Assembly (NCBI GenBank): GCA_044237845.1 | Contig: JBIIEL010000004.1 | Coordinates: forward strand, 1-64,000 | Reading direction: 5' to 3' | From: QFOX01 sp044237845 | Lineage (GTDB): Bacteria > Pseudomonadota > Alphaproteobacteria > Rickettsiales > UBA3002 | Length of the DNA stretch: 64,000 nucleotides | Part shown: positions 43,397 through 53,800 of the stretch, piece after piece | How the letters are laid out: the number at the start of each line of letters is the position of its first letter | How positions within the stretch are numbered: position 1 is the stretch's first letter | Made by a program: the position numbers and the translations under genes | The notes under the pieces: generated by a model | The model's database searches: none | Seen by the model: only the letters and a program-made list of their open reading frames with translations | What the model was told of the DNA's origin: nothing

Positions 43397-43468
43397 GTCA
43401 AAACCGGCTGCAGAATGCTCTCAGGAGCGATGCTTGCCAAAAAATACGTTTCGCGATACATCTGATAT

Positions 43469-43819
43469 ATGACCAACGCTGCTGAGATAAAACAGAAGCT
43501 ACTGCGCTATCTGCGCTTTGCGAAGGCGTGGCTGCTGCGCGAGGAGCATCAGCAAAAAGCGCGAGAGTTGAAAGCGCAGGCACACCGCGCGTTTACCGAG
43601 CATCCGGAAGAGGCTGGGGAGACGTATTTGCAGCATCTCTGGTTCACGACGACGATGTCGGCGCGGTTCCTCTACGCCTCGCTGGTGATTATGATTCATG
43701 GCGCGTTTCCGTTCCTGCTCACGACGGCGGCAAGCACGCAGATCGAAACGGTCTATCGCATCATGAAATCCCGCATTCCGAAGTCACGCCGCGAGACGCT
43801 CGACGCGGACGACGCTTAG
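43469..43819 (+). CDS. DUF6356 family protein
   Basis: A 116-residue protein. The core AHRAFTEHPEEAGETYLQHLWF followed by a hydrophobic stretch (about residues 63-88, FLYASLVIMIHGAFPFLL) matches the DUF6356 family, sometimes found near capsule genes. The final basic region is probably cytoplasmic. It starts a plus-strand group with the FAD-binding protein (3-base gap) and a GNAT gene. Function is unknown. Confidence 0.75.
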   Translation: MTNAAEIKQKLLRYLRFAKAWLLREEHQQKARELKAQAHRAFTEHPEEAGETYLQHLWFTTTMSARFLYASLVIMIHGAFPFLLTTAASTQIETVYRIMKSRIPKSRRETLDADDA

Positions 43820-43822
43820 CGC

Positions 43823-45142
43823 ATGGCCGCGCGGCGCATCGGCATTATTGGCTTCGGCTTTTCCGGCCTGATGGTTGCGGCGCATCTCGTGCGCCAAGCT
43901 GCGCCGGGAGGCATTATTTATATTATAGCCGATGATTTTTCGGCGCGCGGCATGGCCTATGGCACGGGCGACACCGCCCATTTGCTCAACGTGCCAGCAG
44001 GGCGCATGGGCGCATTCCCGGACGCCATCGACGGGTTCTATGCGTGGATGCAAACGGCGAACGGGGCGCTCGCCAAACAGCGCTGGAAGCTGACGAAGGA
44101 TTACGCGCCGACGGATTTCGTGCCGCGCGCACTCTATGGCGAGTATCTCAGCGAACTCTGGCGCGATACGCAGGAAACCGCCGCCGCGCGCGGGGTGATG
44201 TTGAAGCTGGTGGAAACCCGCGCGACGCGGGTGCGCACCGAGGGCGGGCTCGCCATTCTCACTGCGCGGGGCGATGCGATTGCGGTGGAGGCGGCGGTGC
44301 TCGCCATCGGCAACGAAACGAAAGCCATGGCATGGCAGGCTGAAGGCACGCAGGTGATTCAGACGCCGTGGGCAGCGGGCGCGCTTAACGGGGAGGCGCA
44401 GTGGGCGTCGCCGGTGATGCTGGTGGGCGCGGGGCTGACGGCGGTCGACACGGTGATGTCGCTGCGCGCAGCGGGCTATACGGGCGAGATCATCGCCACC
44501 TCGCGCCACGGGCGCTGGCCAGCAGCCCACGCACTGCGTGCGAGCCATTTTGAATTTAAAAAGGACGAACTCCTGGCGCAGAAAAACCTGCGTGCAGTGC
44601 TGCGCTATGTGCGTCAGCAGATTGCAGAAACGGGGGACTGGCACGCGGTAATCGACGGGCTGCGGCCTTATACACAAACGCTGTGGCAGAAATTTTCGGC
44701 GCGTGACCAGCAGCGGTTTCTTGCGCGATTGATGAGCGTGTGGAATGTGCATCGCCACCGCATGGCGGCAGAAATTGCGGCGGCGCTTGAAGCGGATTCA
44801 GCGCTGCGTGTGGAGGCATGTGGGAATATCGCCGCGCGTGTGGAGCAGTTGCGCCCCAGCCATCTCATCAACTGCACGGGCAGCGAGCTTGCGGCGACCA
44901 GAAGCCGCAATCCGCTGATGAAACAACTGCTCGCCGACCATGTGGTGGAGCCGCATAGCAACGGCCTCGGCGTGGCGGTTGACCCGCATCACCGCGCCTG
45001 GGGTGCCGCACACCCGCAGCTTTATGTGGTGGGCACGTGGATGACCGGGCAGCTGCTCGAATCCACCGCTGTGCCGGAACTGCGCGTGCAAGCGGCGGCG
45101 ATTGCGCGTGCCCTTGCATCTGTCGATCGGACACCTATGTAA
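43823..45142 (+). CDS. FAD/NAD(P)-binding protein
   Basis: A 439-residue protein with an N-terminal FAD-binding Rossmann motif GIIGFGFSGLMVAAHL. The stretch GMAYGTGDTAHLLNVPAGRMGAF is typical of the FAD-dependent urate-hydroxylase-like/HpyO (NAD_binding_9) family, as is VLAIGNE. A second dinucleotide fold (VMLVGAGLTAVDTVMSLRAAGY) and LINCTGSE follow. Probably a flavin oxidoreductase, substrate unknown. It is followed after 7 bases by the GNAT gene. Confidence 0.82.
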   Translation: MAARRIGIIGFGFSGLMVAAHLVRQAAPGGIIYIIADDFSARGMAYGTGDTAHLLNVPAGRMGAFPDAIDGFYAWMQTANGALAKQRWKLTKDYAPTDFVPRALYGEYLSELWRDTQETAAARGVMLKLVETRATRVRTEGGLAILTARGDAIAVEAAVLAIGNETKAMAWQAEGTQVIQTPWAAGALNGEAQWASPVMLVGAGLTAVDTVMSLRAAGYTGEIIATSRHGRWPAAHALRASHFEFKKDELLAQKNLRAVLRYVRQQIAETGDWHAVIDGLRPYTQTLWQKFSARDQQRFLARLMSVWNVHRHRMAAEIAAALEADSALRVEACGNIAARVEQLRPSHLINCTGSELAATRSRNPLMKQLLADHVVEPHSNGLGVAVDPHHRAWGAAHPQLYVVGTWMTGQLLESTAVPELRVQAAAIARALASVDRTPM

Positions 45143-45149
45143 TCTGCCT

Positions 45150-45590
45150 ATGGGCAGCCCGACCTTTGAGCAATTTACCACTAACGATGCGGCGCAGTTT
45201 GCGCTGGCGCGCGCGATTCGCGAAGAAGTGTTTCTCGTGGAACAAGGCGTGCCGCCTGCGGATGAGTGGGACGCGTTTGAAGACGACGCGACGCATTTTC
45301 TGATGAGGATTAACGGCGAGGCGATGGGCACGGCGCGGGTGCGCATCCTCGGCGATGTGGCGAAGCTGGAGCGGATTGCCATCCGCAAGCCTGCACGTGG
45401 CAAGGGGTTGGGCGAGCAGCTGATGGTGCATTTGCTCGCCTTCGCGCGGCAGCAACCGGGCGTGACTAGCGCCAAACTCAGCGCGCAATGTTACGCGATT
45501 CCCTTCTATGAGAAATGCGGATTTGCCGTGGTGAGTGACGAATATTTGGACGCTGGCATTCCGCATAAAATGATGCAGATGGTGCTGTAG
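45150..45590 (+). CDS. GNAT family N-acetyltransferase
   Basis: A 146-residue acetyltransferase of the ElaA/YjcF-like group: AIREEVFLVEQGVPPADEWD, ATHFLMRINGEAMGTARVR, the acetyl-CoA loop IAIRKPARGKGLGEQLM and FYEKCGFAVVSDEYLDAGIPH. The annotated start at 45150 removes a run-in that overlaps the FAD gene. Its acceptor is unknown. It is convergent with the next gene (4-base gap). Confidence 0.88.
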   Translation: MGSPTFEQFTTNDAAQFALARAIREEVFLVEQGVPPADEWDAFEDDATHFLMRINGEAMGTARVRILGDVAKLERIAIRKPARGKGLGEQLMVHLLAFARQQPGVTSAKLSAQCYAIPFYEKCGFAVVSDEYLDAGIPHKMMQMVL

Positions 45591-45594
45591 AAGA

Positions 45595-46335
45595 TTACTG
45601 CGTTCCCGGTTTGCGCTTGCGCTTTTTGAGGGCGACCATTGAGGCGAAATGGCCTTGTGGCGCGGGCGCGGCGGCGCCTTCTTCGGCTTTCGGCGCGGTG
45701 GCGCTTGTGCCAGTATAGGTGTTTTTGCGACACTCGATGGTGAAGCCACCCCCCTGACGGTTTTTGACTTCGAGGATGTATTTCTCGATCGGCTGTTTGG
45801 GATTGTCGCGGCGGCTGAAGATCATGAGATACAGCTTGCTCATGCTGTCGCCCGGAATGGTGGTTTCGGGGTATTCGAGATGGAGCGCTTCGAGTGCGTC
45901 GGCGGCTTCGTGGATATTCGCGTATTCCTTGCCCTTGAGCACGTTGCGTAGCACCGGGTGCCCCCAGTTGGGGCAACGCGCGGCGGGGCGTTTGCGCGCC
46001 GGGTGGGTTTTTAGCTCGCGCAGCATTTTTGTGGCAGTGATGGTGTAATGCGCGTCTTCGTCCTTCATCCGCACCACGCGTAGCGTGGCGTAATGGCCGA
46101 GGAACCCGGCTTGCTCTTCGTCCTCGCTCACCTCGAAATTGCGGATCCAGAGGGTGAGGGCGCGCGGATCGTCTTCTTGCTCGCTGGCATGAGTATAGGC
46201 GGTGCGGAGTTGGGTGAGGCGGGCAAGCGCGGGGGCTTCCTCGCGGAAACGGTAGAGGCCGTTGACGACAGCCGCCACCTGCGCGCTTAGCGCATTGGCG
46301 TAACGGGGTTTTTTCGGGGTCGAGCTGCTTGTCAT
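45595..46335 (-). CDS. hypothetical protein
   Basis: A 246-residue soluble protein that I do not recognise. It has no signal peptide or membrane helix. The N-terminal half is mixed alpha/beta (LRTAYTHASEQEDDPRALTLWIRNFEVS, YHTITATKML-like strands). The middle has RCPNWGHPVLRNVLKGKEYANI with one Cys. The end is Ala/Pro-rich and then strongly basic (KKRKRKPGTQ), which could bind nucleic acid. Codon usage looks like that of its neighbours. Confidence 0.6.
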   Translation of the reverse strand: MTSSSTPKKPRYANALSAQVAAVVNGLYRFREEAPALARLTQLRTAYTHASEQEDDPRALTLWIRNFEVSEDEEQAGFLGHYATLRVVRMKDEDAHYTITATKMLRELKTHPARKRPAARCPNWGHPVLRNVLKGKEYANIHEAADALEALHLEYPETTIPGDSMSKLYLMIFSRRDNPKQPIEKYILEVKNRQGGGFTIECRKNTYTGTSATAPKAEEGAAAPAPQGHFASMVALKKRKRKPGTQ

Positions 46336-46487
46336 CGCCCCGAGGCTAGCATAGTCGGCCGGTCAGGGGAAGCCGTGATGAGAAATCAGGCAATTTTGGA
46401 TGGTTTTTGCGCGTTTTGGTGCGGATTTCATCGAAATTAAACGGAAAATTAACCGCTGCGGGTGTATGATGGCGGCTTAAAGGTGGA

Positions 46488-47120
46488 ATGATGCCCGAGA
46501 AGAATACTGCACCCAAGCATTATGTCGTCACGCAAGTGAAATGCGTCAGTGGGCACATCTATACGCATGCGCAAAGGGCGGGAGGCAGTGAGAAGATGGG
46601 ATATCTGCCTCCAGAAGAATCATACCTGCCTAAAGAAAACGCAGATAAAGATGCCAAACCTAAGACGTGTGGGGCGGGGGATAAGCTGATCTACAAGGAC
46701 AGCATCACGATTATCCAGTCAAAGGGTATGATTGAGATTGAGTGCGTCGATGCAAAGCGCAACGTGATCTATTTGGCGATTGAGGGAAATAACGGGCTGC
46801 TCCTCAAGAATAACGAAGTGGTGGAGACGTCGGGATTCATCGCCACGATTCAGCCAAAAATAAAGGCTGCGCTGGCGAATGTCGCGGGAGAGGGAAGAGA
46901 TGCCGCATGGGCAGCGCTTGACTTGGCGGTGTCGGAGTTGGCGTTGGACAGCATTGCGTTGGCAATGAAGCAAAAAAAGGGCGAGACGGATGAAGCCTGC
47001 GCGGCGCGGATGGCCGCGACCATCCAGAAATCGGAGAAGAGGTTCCCGCAGATTCAGGAGATTGTGAAGGTGCTGCGCGCCAACCCCCACCTCGAGGCGG
47101 GGGTGGCGGATAGGGTTTAG
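46488..47120 (+). CDS. hypothetical protein, frame interrupted by TAG
   Basis: A 210-residue protein of unknown family: no signal peptide, two cysteine-containing strands early (TQVKCVSGHIYTHAQRAGG, PKTCGAGDKLIYKDS), a beta segment and then a helical half. The frame ends with TAG at 47118-47120 but stays open for another 65 codons (47121-47318), so the original protein was probably about 276 residues. Confidence 0.6.
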   Translation: MMPEKNTAPKHYVVTQVKCVSGHIYTHAQRAGGSEKMGYLPPEESYLPKENADKDAKPKTCGAGDKLIYKDSITIIQSKGMIEIECVDAKRNVIYLAIEGNNGLLLKNNEVVETSGFIATIQPKIKAALANVAGEGRDAAWAALDLAVSELALDSIALAMKQKKGETDEACAARMAATIQKSEKRFPQIQEIVKVLRANPHLEAGVADRV

Positions 47121-47318
47121 GACTATCTCGGTTTTGGGCTGGCGGATGGGAAAATCAACCCGAAAACGGAACAGGCCGCCATCCGCGACGTGCTCTCGCA
47201 GGCGGGCGGTACGCTTGAAATCCGCGCCGAGGGATTTGAAATCGAGGTGGCTGGTCGGTGTTTTACCCTCGCCCCACCACCGCCAGCGCCCAAGGGCAAG
47301 GTGGTAAAAAAGCGTTGA
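47121..47318 (+). pseudogene. in-frame continuation of the 46.5 kb hypothetical gene
   Basis: Directly after the TAG at 47118-47120 the same frame runs on for 65 codons with normal codon choice (YLGFGLADGKINPKTEQAAI, then GGTLEIRAEGFEIEVAGRCF) and ends in a Pro-rich, basic tail at TGA 47316-47318. It has no start codon or ribosome site of its own. It is probably the lost C-terminus, or reached by read-through. Confidence 0.55.
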
Positions 47319-47359
47319 GGCAGCCTCCACGCTGCGAATCTTCACAAAACTGTCATAAA

Positions 47360-47380
47360 TCCTTAACTGTTTTCTGTTAG
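47360..47380 (+). promoter_or_regulatory. shared TCCTTAAC-TGTTAG motif
   Basis: TCCTTAAC (47360-47367) with TGTTAG at 47375, 21 bases before the PIN gene start. The same 12-base step from TTAA to TG(C/T)TAG occurs before both EF-hand genes (50767 and 56455). It is a possible regulator site or promoter. Confidence 0.4.
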
Positions 47381-47400
47381 GTTGATGTGCAGGGGGAATT

Positions 47401-48441
47401 ATGAGCCAGACGCCAAAGCCAACATTCATTCTCGATACGTCGTTCCTTTTGCATTTGTCGCGGTTTGATGCATTTTTTAATGAAATGCGGAAAGAGGGCA
47501 AGCTTCGCCCCGACCCATTCCCCGCCGAGAAAACACCGTTGCAAGGGCTGGAATATCTTGCACAGCGTGGCTGTCATTTCGTTATTCCTAACGAAGTGCT
47601 GCGTGAAATAACGCAAAATAAGGGAGGAGATTGGGGCTTGGGGCTTGACGCCAATGGGGCTCCGTATCTGGATGTCGAATCCTTACGCAGAATAAAATAT
47701 GACGACAACCGTATTTGGGGAAAGCAATTGGTCAACTATCTCCTAGCGCGCCATAAAGAGGGTGGAGTGCAGTGTTTTGGGTCTGCTGAGGAATATTTTA
47801 AGGCGCCCCCAAAAGAGACAGCGTGTTTTGCCATCGTTTCAGATTTGCACTCGCTCACTTCAGGGAATGGGTTTCAAGACGGCGATGCGTTTGCAAAAAG
47901 GAATCGTTCAGCACAGCACCACAAGCAGCAGATGGGCTTGAAAGACGATCGCCTTGTGAAAGGAGGTAAAGCGCAGTCTGGAGATGAGGAAATTCTCAAG
48001 ATAAAAGACTATTTTTCCACCGCTCCGTACGACAAGAGTTACAACATCAACCTATGTTTATTGTCGGACGATGGAGATCTGCTGGATAAGTTTCAACCTA
48101 CAACTCAAGAAATCAGAAGAGCTTGTCCTAAGCCGATGTTTGAAAGTACGAATATTTTATCTTATCTCGACCTGCTGGTGCAGAGCGGGTTTCTCCCCGC
48201 GGGCGTGAACCCCAAATTGCTCAGGGGGGCTTTTGAACAGTTTAGGGTGGCATCCTCTTCGCAAGGAGCCCACTTTCCAACGCAACCGAATGATTTGACA
48301 AAAATGATCGATTATGCAGGGCTGAACAAGAGTGCTGCGGCCACTACTGTTGGCAATATTCATAATTTGGGGCAGGTGGGCAATGGTAGAGCGCAACACC
48401 CGCTCATCGCCACACATCAAGACGGTGGGCGGACGGATTAA
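47401..48441 (+). CDS. large PIN-domain-like protein
   Basis: A 346-residue protein. The start TFILDTSFLLHLSRFD looks like the first strand of a PIN nuclease (metal Asp). A conserved-type acid follows in FVIPNEVLREI, then SGDEEILKIKDYF, and the late motif LCLLSDDGDLLDKF fits the PIN strand-4 aspartates. A long central insertion (about residues 65-190) makes it far larger than VapC toxins. The C-terminal 90 residues are unassigned. It could be an RNase. No antitoxin gene is adjacent. It has a GGGGG ribosome site and shares a promoter-like motif with the EF-hand genes. Confidence 0.65.
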   Translation: MSQTPKPTFILDTSFLLHLSRFDAFFNEMRKEGKLRPDPFPAEKTPLQGLEYLAQRGCHFVIPNEVLREITQNKGGDWGLGLDANGAPYLDVESLRRIKYDDNRIWGKQLVNYLLARHKEGGVQCFGSAEEYFKAPPKETACFAIVSDLHSLTSGNGFQDGDAFAKRNRSAQHHKQQMGLKDDRLVKGGKAQSGDEEILKIKDYFSTAPYDKSYNINLCLLSDDGDLLDKFQPTTQEIRRACPKPMFESTNILSYLDLLVQSGFLPAGVNPKLLRGAFEQFRVASSSQGAHFPTQPNDLTKMIDYAGLNKSAAATTVGNIHNLGQVGNGRAQHPLIATHQDGGRTD

Positions 48442-48665
48442 CCTTCGCCCTGATACGCAAACCGCGGCTTCTCCACACCATCCACGGTGATGCTGCCCTC
48501 GAACATCGCGCGGGGGCGGACCCAGAACTGGCCGCTTGGGTTGTCGTAGAGGCATTCGTAATGCACGAGTTCTTCGAGCGTTTCGCTGTGACGCACCAGC
48601 CCCAGCACGCGGTAGCGCGGGCCTTTGTAATGCTGGTAGATACCGCCAATGACGAGGTCGGCCAT
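48438..48665 (-). CDS. DUF1653 family protein
   Basis: A 75-residue protein with GGIYQHYKGPRYRVLGLVRHSETLEELVHYECLYDN and the end WVRPRAMFEGSI, matching DUF1653 (small SH3-like, function unknown). It starts 3 bases after the typA stop, so it is probably co-transcribed with typA. The stop overlaps the convergent PIN gene by 4 bases. Confidence 0.9.
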   Translation of the reverse strand: MADLVIGGIYQHYKGPRYRVLGLVRHSETLEELVHYECLYDNPSGQFWVRPRAMFEGSITVDGVEKPRFAYQGEG

Positions 48666-48668
48666 CGC

Positions 48669-50489
48669 TTACGCGCTTTTGGCTTTCTCGGCGCGTTTGC
48701 GCAGGTTGGGGTCGAGCAGCTTTTTGCGTAGGCGGATGGTTTTCGGGGTCACTTCCATCAGCTCATCGTCCTCGATATAGGCAATCGCCTGCTCGAGCGT
48801 CGGCACTTTCGGCGGGGTGAGGCGCACGGCCTCGTCCTTGCTCGTCGTGCGGATGTTGGTAAGCTGCTTGGCTTTCAGCGGGTTGACCTCGAGATCGTTC
48901 TCGCGGCTATGCTGGCCGATAATCATGCCCTCATAGACTTTCACGCCGCCCGGAATAATCATGAAGCCGCGCTCTTCGAGACCCCAGAGTGCGTAATCCG
49001 TTGCGACGCCGGTGGCGTTGGCGATCAGCACGCCGTTCCTGCGGCCTGCGATGTCGCCCTTATAGGGGCCGTAGCCGTGGAACAGGCGGCTCAGCACGCC
49101 GGAACCGCGCGTATCCGTCATGAATTCGCCCTGATAACCGATCATCCCGCGCGAGGGCATGATGAACTTCATGCGCAATTTGCCGCCGGAGGAGGGGCGC
49201 ATTTCCGTCATGTTCCCTTTGCGTAGGCTGAGTTTCTCGACCACGATGCCCGAGTATTCCTCGTCCACATCGACTTGTACTTCTTCCATCGGCTCCTCGC
49301 GCTCGCCCGCGTCGTTAGTGCGGAACAGCACGCGTGGGCGCGACACTGAAAGCTCGAAGCCTTCGCGGCGCATGGTTTCGATCAGCACGCCAAGTTGCAA
49401 CTCGCCGCGGCCACCGACTTCGAACGCATCCGCCATTTCGGTTTCTTTGACGCGGATGGCGACGTTGGATTCGGCCTCTTTAAACAGGCGATCGCGGATC
49501 ATGCGGCTGGTGACTTTGCTGCCTTCTGTGCCGGCGAGGGGGGAGTCGTTCACCGCGATGGTGATGGCCATGGTTGGCGGATCGATCGGCGTGGCGCGCA
49601 GTGGCGAAGTGAGTTCCAGCGCGCCGACCGTATCGGCCACGGTGGTGGCAGAAAGCCCCGCGATGGAGACGATAGAGCCAGCCTCCGCCTCGTTCACCGG
49701 GTTGCGCTCGATGCCATCGAACGACAGCAGCTTGGTGATGCGGCCTTGCTCGACCACTTTGCCGTCGAGGCTGAGGCCTTTTACTGGCATGCCCACTTTG
49801 GCGATGCCGGATTCGATTTTACCGGTGAGAATACGGCCGAGGAAGTTGTCGGACTCGATGAGGGTGACGAGGAAGGCGAACTGCGCCTCAGGGTCGGCAT
49901 CCGGCGCTTCTACGTAACTCACCACTTCGTCCATGATGCAGTGCAGGTTCTCGCGCGGAGCATCGAGGTCTTTCGCCGCCCAGCCGTTACGGCCAGAAGC
50001 GTAGATGACCGGGAAATCGAGCTGTGCGTCGTTCGCATCCAGCGCGACGAAGAGGTCGAAGACTTCGTTGAGCACTTCGTCCACGCGCGCATCCGGGCGG
50101 TCGACTTTGTTGATGATGACGATGGGGCGCAGACCCTGGGCGAGCGCTTTCATCAGTACGAATTTGGTTTGTGGCATTGGGCCTTCTGCGGCATCGACCA
50201 GCAGTAACACTCCGTCAACCATACCTAGTATGCGCTCCACCTCGCCACCGAAATCGGCGTGGCCGGGGGTGTCGATGATGTTGATGCGTGTGTCTTTCCA
50301 CTGAATGCTGGTGCATTTCGCGAGAATGGTAATGCCGCGCTCTTTCTCGAGGTCGTTGCTATCCATCACGCGCTCTTCGACCTTCTGGTTGTCGCGGAAG
50401 GTGCCCGCCTGGCGGAGCATCACATCGATGAGGGTGGTTTTGCCGTGGTCGACGTGGGCGATGATGGCGACGTTACGAAGCTGTGTCAT
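48669..50489 (-). CDS. typA: translational GTPase TypA/BipA
   Basis: A 606-residue ribosome-associated GTPase acting in 50S assembly and stress growth. G motifs are intact: G1 AHVDHGKTT, G2 RGITI, G3 DTPGHADFGGEVER and G4 NKVDRPDAR. The BipA-specific C-terminal domain has GMIGYQGEFMTDTRG and a LEERGFMIIPGGVKVYEGMIIGQHSRENDLEVN stretch. Length matches the family. Confidence 0.97.
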   Translation of the reverse strand: MTQLRNVAIIAHVDHGKTTLIDVMLRQAGTFRDNQKVEERVMDSNDLEKERGITILAKCTSIQWKDTRINIIDTPGHADFGGEVERILGMVDGVLLLVDAAEGPMPQTKFVLMKALAQGLRPIVIINKVDRPDARVDEVLNEVFDLFVALDANDAQLDFPVIYASGRNGWAAKDLDAPRENLHCIMDEVVSYVEAPDADPEAQFAFLVTLIESDNFLGRILTGKIESGIAKVGMPVKGLSLDGKVVEQGRITKLLSFDGIERNPVNEAEAGSIVSIAGLSATTVADTVGALELTSPLRATPIDPPTMAITIAVNDSPLAGTEGSKVTSRMIRDRLFKEAESNVAIRVKETEMADAFEVGGRGELQLGVLIETMRREGFELSVSRPRVLFRTNDAGEREEPMEEVQVDVDEEYSGIVVEKLSLRKGNMTEMRPSSGGKLRMKFIMPSRGMIGYQGEFMTDTRGSGVLSRLFHGYGPYKGDIAGRRNGVLIANATGVATDYALWGLEERGFMIIPGGVKVYEGMIIGQHSRENDLEVNPLKAKQLTNIRTTSKDEAVRLTPPKVPTLEQAIAYIEDDELMEVTPKTIRLRKKLLDPNLRKRAEKAKSA

Positions 50490-50821
50490 ATACTCTACAA
50501 TCGGCGTGTTCTGGCGGCGAACTGCGTTGTCGTGCCCGGTGCTCGGTCACTCCTAGCATTTCAATCACCATCACCCGCCTTACGCTGGGGGTTAATCGGG
50601 GTAAAAAATCAGGTTGTGCGCCGCAATAAGTGATTTTGCCCGCCTTGGCCAGCGTTTTTGTTGAAAAAGGCCGGAATTCATCCGTTTTTATATGCTGCGT
50701 GGGGCGTGATTGCCCTTCAGAAGGCTGAAAAACGCAGCAAATTTCCGCCCCGGCCTTAAGAATTCCTTAAACCTTTGATGCTAGGGTGAAGAGGTAGAAC
50801 CTTAATGCGTGAGAGAATTTT
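50490..50821. promoter_or_regulatory. divergent promoter region before the large EF-hand gene
   Basis: 332 bases without a gene between typA and the 1498-residue gene. TTCCTTAA at 50763-50770 with TGCTAG at 50779 (12-base step from TTAA) lies 43 bases before the start codon and matches motifs before the other EF-hand gene and the PIN gene. A GAGAG ribosome site precedes the ATG. Nothing else was recognised. Confidence 0.4.
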
Positions 50822-53800
50822 ATGCCACAGACCCTCAGTGAAAATACGCTCAAAACGGAGCGGAACATTCTGGCGCTTCTGGAGCAATCCGGACTGGCTG
50901 GCGAGCGCGCAACCATCGACACGCTGGATGGCGTCTATACCAATATCCAAAAATCCCTTCAAACGGGGCGGCCATTAACCAAGCAACAGCTGATCACCGC
51001 GCAACAAACAATCATGGATGTTGCTAAGAGTAAGCTGGAATACGCTGCAACGTTAGGTGCCAATGAGGTTTCCGCCGCGGGCTTCAAAAGCGTCAACGCG
51101 CTGCGTCAGGCCAACGCGCAGCTGATGGCATTGAACGAGCTGAATTCAGTGAATTATCCGGAGGAATCCCGGATTGAAACGGCCTATCCTGCCAAGGAAA
51201 ATCTGTATTCACCGGAACAGGCAAAAGAGTTGTTGCGGATTGCAGGCGAATATAAATCCGGAAAATATGCCGATAACTCTATTATCGTCGTCGAGTTCGG
51301 CGCCCATGTTGAACATTGCGTGAAGTATGATCTGCCCATCAATCAGGCCGCGCTGAAAGAAGCCAATGGCGAAATCAACAAGGTGAATGATCTGCGCGCA
51401 GCGGATGCGAAAATTCTGGATACGCACGATGCGAGCTTCGTTATCAATCCAAGCCAGCTTGAGGAGGTTGAGCGCACACAGGTGCGCAATGATTCTATCC
51501 GCACGCTTCAACAGTTGAATTTAGATGTGCGTGAACCATTTGTACCTTCCCCATTCATGACCAAAGACCAAAATGGGCGGCCTGTCCAGGTTGGAGTCAC
51601 AGCGGTAAACCGTGATCCGGAGACAGGTGAAATCACTTCTGTTGAGTACATCAACCCCAAAGACAGTGGCGACCGACATGCCGTGCAAAAATTTGCGGTT
51701 AAGGAGGGGGTCTTGGTTCTGCCGACCAGCACCATTCCCGAAGCTTCGGAGCTGGCCGGAAAAGTAAGCACCATCACGCATGGTGAACACAACATCAGCC
51801 TCGCACAATTTGATCAGGTGCTGAAAGAAACGCATGCATGGTACGAGAAAAAAGGCCTTGTTCCGGATATTTACAACAGTAACACCAGCAAATTTCCGTA
51901 TGATTCGGCTAAAGATACGTTCGGTAGCCACGAGACGGATGCGCCGGGCGTTTATCGCCGTGCCGGTGGTATGCAGGAAATATTGATTGTGCGCGGAAAA
52001 TCGGGGGAAGCCATCGCATTCAGCGGGGTATCAGAGCATGTTGGCACACAGTATGGCGAAGGTGAAGTTATTTTGCGGAGAGAAAATGATGGGCGGTGGC
52101 GTAAATTAGATGCTGGCTATGCGCATGAAAACTTACGCAACCCCGATGGCAGCCCTATCGATTGGAAAGCGGTTGCGACTGTATCGACCGATGCCATTAA
52201 GGCTCCACTCCTCGCCGGCCATGAAAGTGGGCAGGAAGGAAATATTGCTGCCGCCAAGACCGTCACCGAAGCCCGCCAACGTGCGCTGAGTAAACTACAA
52301 AATGACCTCAGCAATACTGTGATGACCGCAGATAGCCGCTTTCTTTTTAACCCAAAAAATACGCAGCGGGGAGGCTTCGGCAGCCAGTACACATTCACCG
52401 CGGCGAGTGATAGCCGCAGCGATGCCTCCACCCATAACGCGGCGGATGGTGCGCCACTTGGGATGACGACCAACATCACTGCTTCATATAACGCGGGCGA
52501 TGGAATGGGGACAGCGAACATGGCGCCCACTTCACCTTCGCTGCCGCCGCTTGAGAATACGCCGGTTTTGTATGATCCGCCGCTGACAGAGGCTCTAGCC
52601 GCGCAGCGTGCGTTGCAGGAAGTACAGACTAAAAATCAGCATTCTACGACACCGGTTGCGGGAATATCAGGTGAGCACGCCAATACGATCATGCAGTGGG
52701 TGGTGCATCGCACCCGTACGGCGCTATTGAATGAAGAGCGCATGAGCAACCCAGAATCGCACGTATCGCTTGAGGAATTTTTTGCGAGCGAAGACGTGAT
52801 GCCGGAACGTTGCGTGAAAGCCTTATCGCTCGCCGCTCCCCAGACGAGTCGCGGTTGGGAAATCGAGACTTTCCGTCACCAAACCGATCGATTGTTAAAG
52901 AATGGTCATGCAGGGCATGCGTTTCTGGTGGCGGCACTTCCTGTTACAACCCCGGCGGGTACGGTAGAAAAATCCTATTACCTCATCGACCCCACCTTCC
53001 GCCAATTCACAAAGCGCGACAATCCTGACCCATGGGTACAGGCAATGATCAAAACTCCGGAAGGGCACGCGCTCGTTCAGGGCTTGTTGACGCATGGTTA
53101 TATGCCGCTTACCGAGCAAACGGCAGAAATTTACCTCGGAAGCCATGTCAAGATTGCCGAAGAAAAGGCGCAATCCCCGAAGCCATCACCGGAGGTAAAA
53201 GGCCGTGCGTTGGAGCTGCTGAGAACGGAATCGTATGCTAGCATGTATGATTTTGGTGACGATTTTCTAGAGGTGGGTGGGCACCGCATCGATCTGCGCT
53301 CCCCGCAGATGGTGGCCGGTGTCAGCGATGTGATGGCTACATCGCATGTTCCGGCAGCCACCGCGGCAACAACCACCGCCCATAATGCGACGGGAGCGAG
53401 CACGCATACGACCACGAACATGGGGGACGCATCTGGCACGACCACGCATGTTTCGGCAGGAACAGGGATGTCGCATAGCGAGCCACATACGGGCACGACC
53501 ACGGGTGGCGTTTCCGGTCATGCGCCAAACGTTGCTTATAGCAGTGTAACGCCGGGGACGACTACCACCGCCCATACGTTCAATGTGGGTGGTACATCGG
53601 CAATGGTTGGAGCTGTGATGTTGCCGCAGGGCGGCGTAGGCCGCAGTTTCCAGGAAACGATGCGTAGTTTCTTTGATGGCACGGGCCTGCAGGCGTTGCC
53701 GTTACCCGCCCAGGCGCTGCCGTTGCCCGCCCAGGCGCTGCCGTTGCCTGCGAACGAGCATAACGCCTCTGCGCCGATGGCAACGCAGGATAAGAAGGCG

